From: Paenibacillus ehimensis NBRC 15659
GTDB taxonomy: Bacteria; Bacillota; Bacilli; Paenibacillales; NBRC-103111
Reading direction: 5' to 3'
Assembly (NCBI RefSeq): GCF_004000785.1
Contig: NZ_BILX01000035.1
Span: 1-64,000 of the forward strand
Length of the DNA stretch: 64,000 nt
Below are positions 46,452 to 54,955 of the stretch, piece by piece (positions within the stretch are counted from its first letter, which is position 1; each line of letters begins with the position of its first letter). The position numbers and the translations under genes were made by a program. The notes beneath the pieces are model-generated. The model ran no database searches. It was given only the letters and a program-made list of their open reading frames with translations, and was not told where the DNA came from.

Positions 46452-47540
46452 ATGTCCAAGCGCGCTTACAACTTCAATCCCGGCCCGGCTGCGCTCCCGC
46501 TCGAAGTGCTGCAGAAAGCCCAGGAAACGTTTGTCGATTACAACGGCATCGGCATGTCGCTGACGGAGATTTCCCACCGCAGCAAGGAATACGAAGCGCT
46601 GAACCGTGAAACCCAAGAGCTGATGCTTGAGCTGCTCGGTTTGTCGTCCGGCTATCAGGTATTGTTTCTGGGCGGAGGCGCCAGCATGCAATTTTCAATG
46701 ATTCCGCTCAACTTCCTGAAGCCTGGCAAGGTAGGGAGCTACCTCGTCACGGGAAGCTTTTCCGAGAAGGCGTATCAGGATGCCAAAATTGTCGGGGAAG
46801 CGGTCATCGCCGCCTCCAATAAAGAAACGAACTGGAGAAGTCTGCCGAAAGCCGGGGATATTCGGATCGATCCGAACTCCGCTTACGTGCATATGACAAC
46901 GAACAATACGATTGAAGGCTCGCAGTGGTCCGACATTCCGGAAACCGGGGACATCCCGCTGATCGGCGATATGACCAGCGGCATTTTGAGCCGTCCGATC
47001 GATGCCCATAAATTTGCGATGATCTATGCGGGCGCGCAAAAAAACCTCGGTCCTGCGGGCGTCACGGTTGCGGTCATCCGCGACGATCTGCTCCAGGAAG
47101 AGCCGAAGCATGTTCCCGTAATGCTGCGTTATACGACGCATGCCAAAAATCAGTCGCTGTATAACACGCCTCCCGTTCATTCCATCTACGTCGTTAATCT
47201 GATGCTGAAATGGGTGAAGGAGAACGGCGGGGTAGAGGAGATGGAGAAGCAGAACGTCGCCAAAACGAAGCTGCTTTACGACGTCATCGACGCTTCGGGC
47301 GGATTCTATACCGGAAACATCGCCCCGGACAGCCGTTCGATCATGAACGTTACGTTCCGCCTGCCGAGCGAAGAGCTGGAGAAAGCCTTCGTCAAGGAAT
47401 CGGAGAAGAATAACTTCGTCGGTCTGGCCGGTCACCGCAGCGTAGGGGGCATTCGCGCTTCCGCCTACAATGCGGTTCCTTACGAAGCTTGCGCAGCGCT
47501 GGCCGAATTTATGGTTGATTTCCAAAAACGCAACGGGTAG
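46452..47540 (+). CDS. serC: Phosphoserine aminotransferase
   Basis: A 362-residue PLP enzyme of serine (and pyridoxine) biosynthesis, converting phosphohydroxypyruvate to phosphoserine. MSKRAYNFNPGPAALP is the family start, and YAGAQKNLGPAGV contains the PLP Lys. ATG 46452 lies after GAAGGGG and is preferred over an ATG eight codons upstream. Also found are NYNGIGMS-type and GHRSVGGIRASAYNA motifs. Confidence 0.96.
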   Translation: MSKRAYNFNPGPAALPLEVLQKAQETFVDYNGIGMSLTEISHRSKEYEALNRETQELMLELLGLSSGYQVLFLGGGASMQFSMIPLNFLKPGKVGSYLVTGSFSEKAYQDAKIVGEAVIAASNKETNWRSLPKAGDIRIDPNSAYVHMTTNNTIEGSQWSDIPETGDIPLIGDMTSGILSRPIDAHKFAMIYAGAQKNLGPAGVTVAVIRDDLLQEEPKHVPVMLRYTTHAKNQSLYNTPPVHSIYVVNLMLKWVKENGGVEEMEKQNVAKTKLLYDVIDASGGFYTGNIAPDSRSIMNVTFRLPSEELEKAFVKESEKNNFVGLAGHRSVGGIRASAYNAVPYEACAALAEFMVDFQKRNG

Positions 47541-47614
47541 TCAGACCCGTCCGGCAGCTTTCGCCACGGCATGAAGCCGAGCGAAGGCTGCTTTTTGTAC
47601 GGCGCGAATACGCC

Positions 47615-47647
47615 ACGAGCGCCGCGGCAAGCTTGCGCGGCGCTCGT
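47615..47647. terminator. GC-rich inverted repeat between convergent genes
   Basis: ACGAGCGCCGCG pairs perfectly with CGCGGCGCTCGT around nine bases. There is no long T-run, but the place between serC and the regulator on the other strand suits termination. Confidence 0.6.
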
Positions 47648-47657
47648 TGATCGGGAA

Positions 47658-48374
47658 TTAGGCGTAAGATTCTTTCATGGCCGGCTCGGCCAATTTGTAA
47701 CCGACGTTGCGTATGGTTACGATATATTCAGGATTGCGGGCGTTGGTCTCGATTTTGTCGCGCAAATGGCTGATATGCACGTCGACGATCCGCGTATCGC
47801 CAAGGAAATGATAATCCCAGACGCCGTGCAGCAGCTGCTGGCGGCTTAACACTTTGCCGCGGTGCTTGCACAAAAAGAGCAGCAGATCGAATTCTTTCGG
47901 CGTCAGCTCGATCGGCTGGCCCTTAACCTTCACTTCGCGCTGGTCGGGCTGAATGACGATCTGACCGATGGAGACCGGCGTGTTGGGACTTGTGGAAGGC
48001 AAGGTTTGGATGCGGCGGAGGATCGCTTGAATCCGCGAAATCAGCTCTTGCGGGCTGAAAGGCTTCGTCATGTAATCGTCGGCGCCGTTATCGAGCCCGG
48101 CGATTTTGTCGGACAAGTCCTGCATGGCGGTCAGCATAATGATCGGCACGAGATTGTTCTGGCCGCGCAGCTTGCGGCACACTTGAATGCCGTCCATCTT
48201 AGGCAGCATCAGGTCGAGCACGATCAGATCGGGGCGGAAATGCTGGATCGCCTGGAACACCGCTTCACCGTCGTAGACGCAATGCACTTCAAAGCCGACC
48301 AGCTTCAGGTTGAATTCTATGAGCATCGAAATTGAAGGTTCGTCGTCAACGACAAGAATTTTCTTCTTCATCAT
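47658..48374 (-). CDS. OmpR-family response regulator (PhoP/PhoB-like)
   Basis: A 238-residue regulator with a receiver domain (phospho-Asp in VLDLMLPKMDG, KPF Lys) and an OmpR-type winged helix ending in TIRNVGYKL. Bacillus PhoP and PhoB are the closest types by pattern. No histidine kinase is adjacent, so it is orphan here. The start is ATG 48374 or 48371, after AAAGGAGA. Divergent from trmL. Confidence 0.9.
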   Translation of the reverse strand: MMKKKILVVDDEPSISMLIEFNLKLVGFEVHCVYDGEAVFQAIQHFRPDLIVLDLMLPKMDGIQVCRKLRGQNNLVPIIMLTAMQDLSDKIAGLDNGADDYMTKPFSPQELISRIQAILRRIQTLPSTSPNTPVSIGQIVIQPDQREVKVKGQPIELTPKEFDLLLFLCKHRGKVLSRQQLLHGVWDYHFLGDTRIVDVHISHLRDKIETNARNPEYIVTIRNVGYKLAEPAMKESYA

Positions 48375-48499
48375 TTCGGATAGTCTCCTTTGTAGTCGCT
48401 TGGATGACTTTATTATCTCAGGCCACTATCATCTTCGTATTAAGAAAAGGTAAAACGTATGTAAAATTAATGAGGCATACAGGAGGAAAACGGAGCAGC

Positions 48500-48964
48500 A
48501 TGGCTTTTCATATCGTACTGGTAGAGCCGGAAATTCCGGCCAATACGGGGAATATCTCCAGAACGTGCGCCGCGACCGGCACTTGGCTGCACTTGGTTCG
48601 TCCGCTCGGCTTCAACACCGACGATCGGACCCTCAAGCGGGCCGGACTGGACTATTGGCACGCGGTCAAGCTGGAATATCACGATTCGTTTCAGGAAGTG
48701 AAGGACAAATACAAGGACGGCCGCTTCTTTTTTGCAACGACCAAGGCCACTAAAGTTTACACGGATTTGACATTTCAAGACGGCGATTTTCTGGTATTCG
48801 GCAAAGAGACGAAGGGGTTGGCCCCGGAGATCTTGGCGGAGCATCCGGACTCGCTTATGCGGCTGCCGATGACGGACGCCGTCCGTTCGCTGAATTTATC
48901 CAACGCCGCGGCGATCATCCTGTTCGAAGCGCTCCGGCAGACCGGATTTCCAGAATTGTCCTAA
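48500..48964 (+). CDS. trmL: tRNA (cytidine(34)-2'-O)-methyltransferase
   Basis: A 154-residue SPOUT (SpoU) methyltransferase with a knotted AdoMet site. Motifs: VEPEIPANTGNISRT, FGKETKGLAPE and LPMTDAVRSLNLSNAAAI. Modifies the wobble position of tRNA-Leu isoacceptors. ATG 48500 is preferred over in-frame codons upstream; AGGAGG lies 13 bases away and GGAG four bases away. Confidence 0.93.
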   Translation: MAFHIVLVEPEIPANTGNISRTCAATGTWLHLVRPLGFNTDDRTLKRAGLDYWHAVKLEYHDSFQEVKDKYKDGRFFFATTKATKVYTDLTFQDGDFLVFGKETKGLAPEILAEHPDSLMRLPMTDAVRSLNLSNAAAIILFEALRQTGFPELS

Positions 48965-49102
48965 AGTAAGGCCCATTCGTTACGAAAGTGCGACGCTTCT
49001 TAGAAATCAACGGAGAAAACTCGCAATTATGGGAAGGAATTTTAACATCAGCGTCGAACTATATGGAGGGCAAGTGTAATCGTGCGAAAGTGAGGTGAAT
49101 TG

Positions 49103-49354
49103 ATGATGAAACCGGCAGGAGTAGTAAGAAAAGTCGACCAGCTCGGCAGAATTGTACTCCCGAAATCGCTGCGCAAACGATACCAAATGAACGAAGGCGA
49201 TCCTGTTGAAATATTGGTAAGCGGTGATCATATCATTCTGGAGAGGTATCGTCCCCGCTGCGTATTTTGCGGCTCGATGGAGCAAGTGAGCGATTTCAAG
49301 GAAAGACACATTTGCGCCGAATGTCTTGGCGAAATGCATCAGTTAAAAGGGTAA
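49103..49354 (+). CDS. AbrB-like regulator with CxxC pairs
   Basis: An 83-residue protein. The first 50 residues are an AbrB/Abh swapped-hairpin DNA-binding domain (GVVRKVDQLGRIVLPKSLRK). The C-terminus carries Cys53, Cys56, Cys71 and Cys74 in two CxxC pairs, unlike AbrB. A zinc ribbon or redox switch is suggested. ATG 49103 lies five bases after GAGGTG. It is followed by a bidirectional terminator. Confidence 0.85.
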   Translation: MMKPAGVVRKVDQLGRIVLPKSLRKRYQMNEGDPVEILVSGDHIILERYRPRCVFCGSMEQVSDFKERHICAECLGEMHQLKG

Positions 49355-49388
49355 TCCGCGCGCGGCGCAGGCAATACCCCGCAAAAGG

Positions 49389-49436
49389 AAAAGCACGGCC
49401 GGATCGTTCCGCATAGGGACGCCGGGCGTGCTTTTT
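49389..49436. terminator. Bidirectional terminator
   Basis: AAAAGCACG pairs with CGTGCTTTT, with inner GCCGG/CCGGG pairing and a T-run, between convergent genes. Confidence 0.85.
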
Positions 49437-49455
49437 CGTTTGATCGAAGCCGCTT

Positions 49456-51030
49456 TTATAGCTTATCCTCCGCCGGAGGCGCGGACAAGCTGTTTCTTTT
49501 TTTACGGATCCATTTGCGCAGCTCTTTGGTGTTGCCGTTTTTCTGATAAATGGCGATCAGCCGGTCATAATACAAGGTTTCGTCCGCCAAGCCGTGCTGT
49601 AATCCGCTGAGCAGGAAAGGAATGGCTTGGCCGCTTTTTCCGGTCAGCATGCAGTAATCGGCCGCCCATAAGGTGATGCCTTCCCAGAGCTGCTCGACCT
49701 TTTCTTTCAACGATAAGGCAAACGGGTCGTAGCACCCCGGCATGAGCTTGCCGCTGAGCCGGCTCAGCAAATCTTCGCACAGCCCGTACTTCACCTCGCT
49801 ATCCTGCTCTGCGGCGACCTGCTGCAGGTCGTTCAAAAATTCCATTAAATCGCAATCGACAAGATAATTGAGCTTGACGACATCTCTTCCGATCGTAAGG
49901 CACGGCTTCTCCGTATCCTCGGTCTCCAGCAGTTTGGCGAAGTGGCTTAAGTAGACCCGCAAGTTCCGCATCGCATTCGGGTGCTCGATTTCCGGGAAGA
50001 GAGCTTCGCACAGCTGCTCCCGCGTAGCGGTCGGGTGAAAGGCCAGATAGATCATCAGGCTTTTGGCGTACCGGGTACCCCAGCCGTCTGGCACGATCCG
50101 GTCGTTTAGCCAGACTTCGAACTTGCCCAAGCAGCGGATGCGAATCCGGTTGCCGCTCCAATGCTCGTAGCCCTGTTTTGTCAAATGCTGCACGTGCTGC
50201 TGCAGCTCACGGTTTATGGCGTTGTTCCGTTGTCCGGGAAGCGGCTTGCGGATAAAGGAATCGATCCAATCGGACGCATAAATCGGCTGATCAACGAACA
50301 CCAGGCTCGAGGCGTCGGGGACGACCAAGAAGGCCGTCGTCTCCAGCTGCGCATGCGTCAGACCGGCCAGCGCCGGCGTGAAGACCGGGTCCTCCTCGCC
50401 GGAAAGCAGCAGCACAGGCTTTTGGAGAACGAGGTAATCTTTCAGAAAGAAGGGCTTTGTCGCCAATTCCAGCATTCGCGCATAGGTGGGAGAGTGAACC
50501 CGTTCAAAGGCTTGTACGATTCGCTGGGTCAAAACCGTATCCGCGTGCTTGACCGACATGCGCTTCGCCATCGCTTCCCCGAGCGTTTGACGGGCTGCTT
50601 TCTTGGCGAGGGAGACGCGCAGCTTGTATTCCTTATGAAGCGAAGTAAGCGGAATGTGGGCGAATGGCGAGATCAGGATGAGGCTTTCGACCATTGAGCC
50701 GTAGGCAGCTGCAAACTGGACGGCGAGGTGCGCCCCGAAGTCGTGACCCATCAGGATGACCCGGTCCAATCTCAGCGAACGCAGCAGCCCATGGAGTTCT
50801 CCGATCAGCAGCTCCCAAGAAAGGTCCGCGTGTCCTTCGCTGCTTTGTCCGTGGCCGCTTAAATCGTACAAGAGGATGGAATAACGCGATTCGAGAAGCG
50901 GGACAAGGGACTGCCAGAAGGTGGAATTTAATCCGGCGCCGTGGATCATAACCAAAGTTTTTGCCCCCTTGACAGGGCACTCGTAATGTTCATAATACAT
51001 CAGAGAATCGGCGGAAATGAAAAACGACAT
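49456..51030 (-). CDS. Alpha/beta-hydrolase fused to a SARP-type (BTAD) activator
   Basis: A 524-residue fusion. Residues 1-265 form an alpha/beta-hydrolase domain: HGAGLNSTFW (oxyanion loop), YDLSGHGQS, and the nucleophile elbow GHDFGAH with Asp97. An acid candidate lies in GEEDPVF. At the place of the catalytic His the sequence is PDASSLVFVDQP, with no His. Residues about 290-400 are a winged helix (LGKFEVWLND) and about 405-510 a bacterial transcriptional activation domain, as in SARP regulators. A ligand-sensing transcription factor is the best reading. The ATG follows GGGGGA. A palindrome TAGTC-N6-GACTA lies upstream at 51073-51088. Confidence 0.8.
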   Translation of the reverse strand: MSFFISADSLMYYEHYECPVKGAKTLVMIHGAGLNSTFWQSLVPLLESRYSILLYDLSGHGQSSEGHADLSWELLIGELHGLLRSLRLDRVILMGHDFGAHLAVQFAAAYGSMVESLILISPFAHIPLTSLHKEYKLRVSLAKKAARQTLGEAMAKRMSVKHADTVLTQRIVQAFERVHSPTYARMLELATKPFFLKDYLVLQKPVLLLSGEEDPVFTPALAGLTHAQLETTAFLVVPDASSLVFVDQPIYASDWIDSFIRKPLPGQRNNAINRELQQHVQHLTKQGYEHWSGNRIRIRCLGKFEVWLNDRIVPDGWGTRYAKSLMIYLAFHPTATREQLCEALFPEIEHPNAMRNLRVYLSHFAKLLETEDTEKPCLTIGRDVVKLNYLVDCDLMEFLNDLQQVAAEQDSEVKYGLCEDLLSRLSGKLMPGCYDPFALSLKEKVEQLWEGITLWAADYCMLTGKSGQAIPFLLSGLQHGLADETLYYDRLIAIYQKNGNTKELRKWIRKKRNSLSAPPAEDKL

Positions 51031-51278
51031 AAGTCCAAAGTCCCCCTATGGGATTCAAATTTTCATTCAAATTAGTCTTATAGGACTAGGTCTTTGGATA
51101 TTATATCAAATGTTTAGCCAAAATTTAATAAAGCAAGTGAAAAAATAATGAATTCTTTCGGTTTTGTAACCATTCTGTAACGCTCGCTATGCTAGAATGC
51201 CTAGTAAGGGATTTTTATCCTCTTCGGTCAAGCTCATACAAAATCATACTAAAACCATATAGAGGTGGACTTGTCAGG

Positions 51279-51449
51279 ATGGAGCGAATCGCAATGACTA
51301 CAGGAGATGAAACCGTTGTACATTTGGAGATCCATGAAATCATGAGGCAGCTTGGGCTCAATCCGCTCAATTGGCAAAAGTTCTGCAGCAGTCCGTTAAC
51401 CCTTGACCAGAATTCGCAGCCTGCTGCGGAGAACGAAGACACACGTTAG
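51279..51449 (+). CDS. Small SinI-like protein 3
   Basis: A 56-residue protein. HLEIHEIMRQLGLNPLNWQK aligns with small proteins 1 and 2. The start may be ATG 51279 (AGAGGTGG ten bases upstream) or ATG 51294. The tail is polar and disordered. It lies about 6 kb from its paralogues, with a GATAC-type box 28 bases beyond its stop. No function is known; SinI-like antirepressor proposed. Confidence 0.65.
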   Translation: MERIAMTTGDETVVHLEIHEIMRQLGLNPLNWQKFCSSPLTLDQNSQPAAENEDTR

Positions 51450-51477
51450 CCGGTGGTTCTATTTTTTTATGGCGATA

Positions 51478-51492
51478 GATACAAAATGTATC
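51478..51492. promoter_or_regulatory. GATAC-type box (isolated)
   Basis: GATACAAAATGTATC, identical over 15 bases to the copy at 44949. It sits between a small SinI-like gene and a hairpin region without an obvious protein gene. Confidence 0.65.
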
Positions 51493-51517
51493 CGTAAATC
51501 GTGAAAGGAACATGAAA

Positions 51518-51592
51518 ACGGGTTGAAAGAGGCCAGCCGCAAATGCAATCAGGTGTCCTGGATTGATCCGGAAGCCGAGTCTTTCAACCCGT
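51518..51592. ncRNA. Long-armed hairpin, candidate small RNA
   Basis: Thirteen-base arms ACGGGTTGAAAGA and its complement close a 49-base loop. The loop itself holds a CTGGA/TCCGG hairpin. It follows the GATAC-type box and has no supported reading frame. It may be a regulated small RNA, a terminator or a repeat relic; no T-run follows. Confidence 0.4.
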
Positions 51593-51612
51593 AGGCGAAG
51601 GGAAGCGTATGA

Positions 51613-51711
51613 TTAAAGTCCCTTGGTTTTGTCATCATTGTATGCGGCTGTAAGCATCGAGACAATGAACATAAGAAAAACAGTGATAACGAGCCAAAAT
51701 GTGACTGACAT
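51613..51711 (-). CDS. 32-residue membrane peptide
   Basis: A tiny gene starting MSVTFWLVITVFLMF and ending in a polar DDKTKGL tail, one membrane segment. It has a GGGAGGTG ribosome site at proper spacing and a TATAAT -10 element further upstream (minus strand). The function is unknown; it could be a small toxin, a subunit-like peptide or a regulator. Confidence 0.6.
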   Translation of the reverse strand: MSVTFWLVITVFLMFIVSMLTAAYNDDKTKGL

Positions 51712-51779
51712 TTACTCAGCACCTCCCGCCTATATTATACCCAACCGATTGGCAAAAGAAAACGCTAAATATGTGAATT

Positions 51780-52859
51780 TTACTTGAAAAACAAGAAGTG
51801 TGTCGCCAGCGGCCGCAGGCGGCCTCCGGCATCGGACGGCCGGTTGATCACTTGCCCGTCGTAGATCAGGCTTGACGAGCCGCCCCCGTCCAGGTTATAG
51901 GCGTCTTTGACGCCGAGTGCGATGAGCTTGTCCTGAAGCTCCGGAAGCGTTGCGCCGGAATGGCCGTTTTCGTCATTGCCGTCCGTCACCATAAAGAGCA
52001 GCTGATCGTTTTTAAAGCTGCCGACCACCGTCCGCGGCGCGCGGGCCGGGGAGGTTAGCCACTGACTCGGAATGCTCTGTTTCTTCCCGTCTTGGAGCAG
52101 GATCGGCACGAATGTCGCCCCGAAGGACGGCTTCAGCTTGTCCAAATCCTCCTGACGCGAAAATTTGCCGCCGATCAGCTTCCGGTCGGTGCTGATCCCG
52201 ATGAAGGCCAGATCCTCGAACGTCGGCTCGAAGCCGTAGACGTACTTGCCTCCGAGCACCGTCGTGCTCAGCGGGAACCGCTTGCCGGTTTTGTTGTCGT
52301 CGGCGAAGCCTCCTGCGTTGATCCCGGCGACAGCGCCATAGCGGCGTACCGCTTCCAGCGTCGTTTCGCTGCCCCCGAGCTTATCTTTTCCAAGCACCAT
52401 CTTCATGCCTTTGTCCGTTTTCAGATCCACTTTGAGCGCGTAGCCTTTATACCTCGGTTCCGTAAACGTATATAATTTCAGATCGACGTTGGACGTTGTC
52501 GTGGCGCGGTTGAGGTTGCCGCCAAGCTTCGCGCCGATCCGCGAGTCGAAGATGGCTGCCGGGCGCTGGGCCGCCGCTTCCGCGGTCTGCGTCATCGTGG
52601 CAGCTTCGGCCGAGCTTTTGGAGTATAACTCGTAGTATTTCTCGATCGTCGACCGGGTTTGCGCCGCGTCGGTCTTCGTTTTGTCCAGCTTGACAAGAAC
52701 GTTCTGCCATGCTTCGCCGGCTTTCCACGAAGCGTCGGGAGCTCCGGCGAATCGAGGCAGCTCGACCGATATGCCCGCGATAAGCAGGAACAGCATTAAT
52801 CCGACAAACGGCGCGCACACCAGCAGCATCGTCCGGTTAATATGTTGAATCGGAATCAT
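51780..52859 (-). CDS. Phosphodiester glycosidase family protein (DUF2233/NAGPA)
   Basis: A 359-residue protein with an N-terminal membrane anchor (about 11-31), a helical linker, and a C-terminal NAGPA/DUF2233 domain (about 130-357). The domain motifs include INAGGFADDNKTGK, the FMVTDGNDENGHSGA stretch and YNLDGGGSSSLIYDG. Members cleave sugar-phosphodiesters (GlcNAc-P caps). The last gene of a four-gene operon with the YesM/YesN pair. The ribosome site is poor, so the exact start is unsure. Confidence 0.85.
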   Translation of the reverse strand: MIPIQHINRTMLLVCAPFVGLMLFLLIAGISVELPRFAGAPDASWKAGEAWQNVLVKLDKTKTDAAQTRSTIEKYYELYSKSSAEAATMTQTAEAAAQRPAAIFDSRIGAKLGGNLNRATTTSNVDLKLYTFTEPRYKGYALKVDLKTDKGMKMVLGKDKLGGSETTLEAVRRYGAVAGINAGGFADDNKTGKRFPLSTTVLGGKYVYGFEPTFEDLAFIGISTDRKLIGGKFSRQEDLDKLKPSFGATFVPILLQDGKKQSIPSQWLTSPARAPRTVVGSFKNDQLLFMVTDGNDENGHSGATLPELQDKLIALGVKDAYNLDGGGSSSLIYDGQVINRPSDAGGRLRPLATHFLFFK

Positions 52860-52895
52860 GGCTTTCGGAGTTCACTGTCCTTTCGTCCGTGCAAT

Positions 52896-53327
52896 CTATT
52901 GCAGCGCATCCAGCTGTTTCTTCAGGTCTTCGAGCTTGTTCTTCACTTCGGCGAGCTGCGTATAGAGCTGGTTGCTGTTGTCCGTCTTGCTGCTGGCGCT
53001 GTCTTTGGTAAAGGCGAGCAGCTCGTTCACCGCATCGACCTTCGTTTGCAGCTTGGCCATTTCGCCGGTCATGTTGTCTTTAAGCTCGGCGACCTGCTTC
53101 TGATATTGCTCCTGAACGGCGGCTAGCTGCTCATTCGTTTGAGCGGCGAGCTCTTCCTTGAGCTGCCGCTTCAAATGATCGGTATAAAGCTTGGCGCCCC
53201 ATGCGCCCGAGCCGACAAGCACGGCCCAGACCAGTGCCAGAATCAGATACGTTTTCTTCGTCGGTTTCCCCGGCTTGACGGTGCGCGGAGCGGACGGCTG
53301 TCCCGCAGGCTCGATCTGCATACTCAT
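52896..53327 (-). CDS. Membrane-anchored coiled-coil protein
   Basis: A 143-residue protein with a Pro/Lys-rich cytoplasmic start, one membrane segment (about 26-46), and a coiled coil of about 95 residues with heptads (LKRQLKEELAAQTNEQLAAV and on to the end). Its ATG overlaps the stop of the regulator gene (ATGA), so translation is coupled. The family is not recognised. A scaffold or sensor partner role for the YesM-type kinase is possible. Confidence 0.7.
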   Translation of the reverse strand: MSMQIEPAGQPSAPRTVKPGKPTKKTYLILALVWAVLVGSGAWGAKLYTDHLKRQLKEELAAQTNEQLAAVQEQYQKQVAELKDNMTGEMAKLQTKVDAVNELLAFTKDSASSKTDNSNQLYTQLAEVKNKLEDLKKQLDALQ

Positions 53328-54955
53328 GGTTGGTTCACCTTCCTGTACTCGTTAGGAGAGACGCCAACCGTTTTCTTGAACACTTTGCTGAAATATTTCT
53401 CGTCGTCGTAGCCGACCATGGCTGCGATCTGGGAAATGCGAAGATTCGGGTTCAAAAGCAGCAGCTTTGCTTTATCGATGCGGATGCCGCTGATGTAATC
53501 GGATAAATTCACATGAAATTCCTGTTTGAATTTACGGGAAATATATTCACGGCTCAAGTAAAAATGGTTGGCGATCTCCTGCAGCGTAATGTCCTGATGG
53601 TAATGATTTTGAATAAACTTGGCAATTTCAAAAATAACGTTGCTGTCCTGCCGCTGATGGGACAGCAGCAGCCGCGAGAGCTCGGACAAGCTGCGGACGA
53701 GCTGCTGCTCCCAGCGGTCGAGGGACAGAAAGCCTTCCTCGTCCAGCGGTACGACGAACGGCGCATTGTGCTCCTCCTCGCCGCGGAGCCCGTCGCCCTC
53801 GAACAGCTCGGCCAGCCAGCGGCTGCGCACGACATTATATTCGTGCCACCAATGCTCGAGCTGCTCCATGTCGATATAATCGAGCTTGCGCACGTCCGCG
53901 AACCATGCCGCAACCGCGCGGCGGATCTGCTCCTCGCTGCCGCTCTGCACCGAGAGCCGGATCGGGTCGGCGTAGTCCGTAAAAGAAAGCTGCCGGCTCC
54001 CGGGCGCGGAAGCGCCGGGTCCGGCGATCAGCGTGCGCTTCTCCCGGATCAGCAGATTGCGTCTGCGAAGCACCTGCTTGGCTTCAAGATAAGCGGCCGC
54101 CAGCCCTTCGGGGAACGGATGCACCCGGCTAACGCCAATATCGAAGCAGCTGCGGAACGTGTCCCGGATGCCTTCCCGGATGCGTTCGAGCAATGCCGGC
54201 GTCTGATCCAGTCCGCCATAAAGCAGCAGGATCGCTTCGCTGTCGCTGTTCCAATACCGGTAGGCGATGCCTTGCCGGGGACCGCCGGACGCCCGCGCGG
54301 ACAGCAGCTCGTTGCATATGTTCGTGAGCGAGAAAAAGAGCAGCTCGTAATCGGCCATAAACTTGTCCTTGAAGCTGAGGCTCATCGTATCCAGGCTTAA
54401 GATGGCGATCCGGCATTCTTTTACCGAAGGTTCGAGCCCGAACTCCGCGTCCAAGGCTTTGGCATGCTGGGAGTACAGCTTCGGCTCGGTCAACAGGTTG
54501 GATAAGATTTTGTCCCAGTAGACCGGCTTCAGCTGATTCATTTCGATATTTCGCGCCTGCTGCAGGCGGCGTTCCGATTCCTCGCGACGGATGGCCGATA
54601 CCGCCTTCTCCACCGCGGCGGCGAGCTGCTCGTGATCGATGGGCTTTAATATGTAATCGATGCCGCCGTATTGAACCGCGTGCCGGACAAGCTCGAATTC
54701 GTCGTGCCCGCTGATGACGATCGTTTTGCCGGACGGGTATTGGCTCTGCAGCCATTCCATCAGCTCCATTCCGCTCTTGACGGGCATCATCATGTCCGTA
54801 AAGATGAGCTGCGGCCGATGCTCCTCAATTTGCCGGACGGCATCGAGCCCGTCCTGGGCTTCCAGCACCTGATCGATGCCGAAGTCGCCCCATCGGACGA
54901 GCAGCTTAATCGCGTCCCGCACGTGCTTTTCATCATCGACGATGATGGCTTTCAT
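53324..54955 (-). CDS. YesN-type response regulator (AraC output)
   Basis: A 543-residue regulator with an N-terminal receiver (FTDMMMPVKSG, phospho-Asp about 55; KPI Lys) and a C-terminal AraC helix-turn-helix pair (about 440-540) ending in YFSKVFKKTVGVSPNEYR. The central 300 residues form a helical linker of the YesN group. Overlaps the kinase gene by four bases. Controls most likely the divergent sugar ABC operon at 56908. Confidence 0.93.
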   Translation of the reverse strand: MKAIIVDDEKHVRDAIKLLVRWGDFGIDQVLEAQDGLDAVRQIEEHRPQLIFTDMMMPVKSGMELMEWLQSQYPSGKTIVISGHDEFELVRHAVQYGGIDYILKPIDHEQLAAAVEKAVSAIRREESERRLQQARNIEMNQLKPVYWDKILSNLLTEPKLYSQHAKALDAEFGLEPSVKECRIAILSLDTMSLSFKDKFMADYELLFFSLTNICNELLSARASGGPRQGIAYRYWNSDSEAILLLYGGLDQTPALLERIREGIRDTFRSCFDIGVSRVHPFPEGLAAAYLEAKQVLRRRNLLIREKRTLIAGPGASAPGSRQLSFTDYADPIRLSVQSGSEEQIRRAVAAWFADVRKLDYIDMEQLEHWWHEYNVVRSRWLAELFEGDGLRGEEEHNAPFVVPLDEEGFLSLDRWEQQLVRSLSELSRLLLSHQRQDSNVIFEIAKFIQNHYHQDITLQEIANHFYLSREYISRKFKQEFHVNLSDYISGIRIDKAKLLLLNPNLRISQIAAMVGYDDEKYFSKVFKKTVGVSPNEYRKVNQP

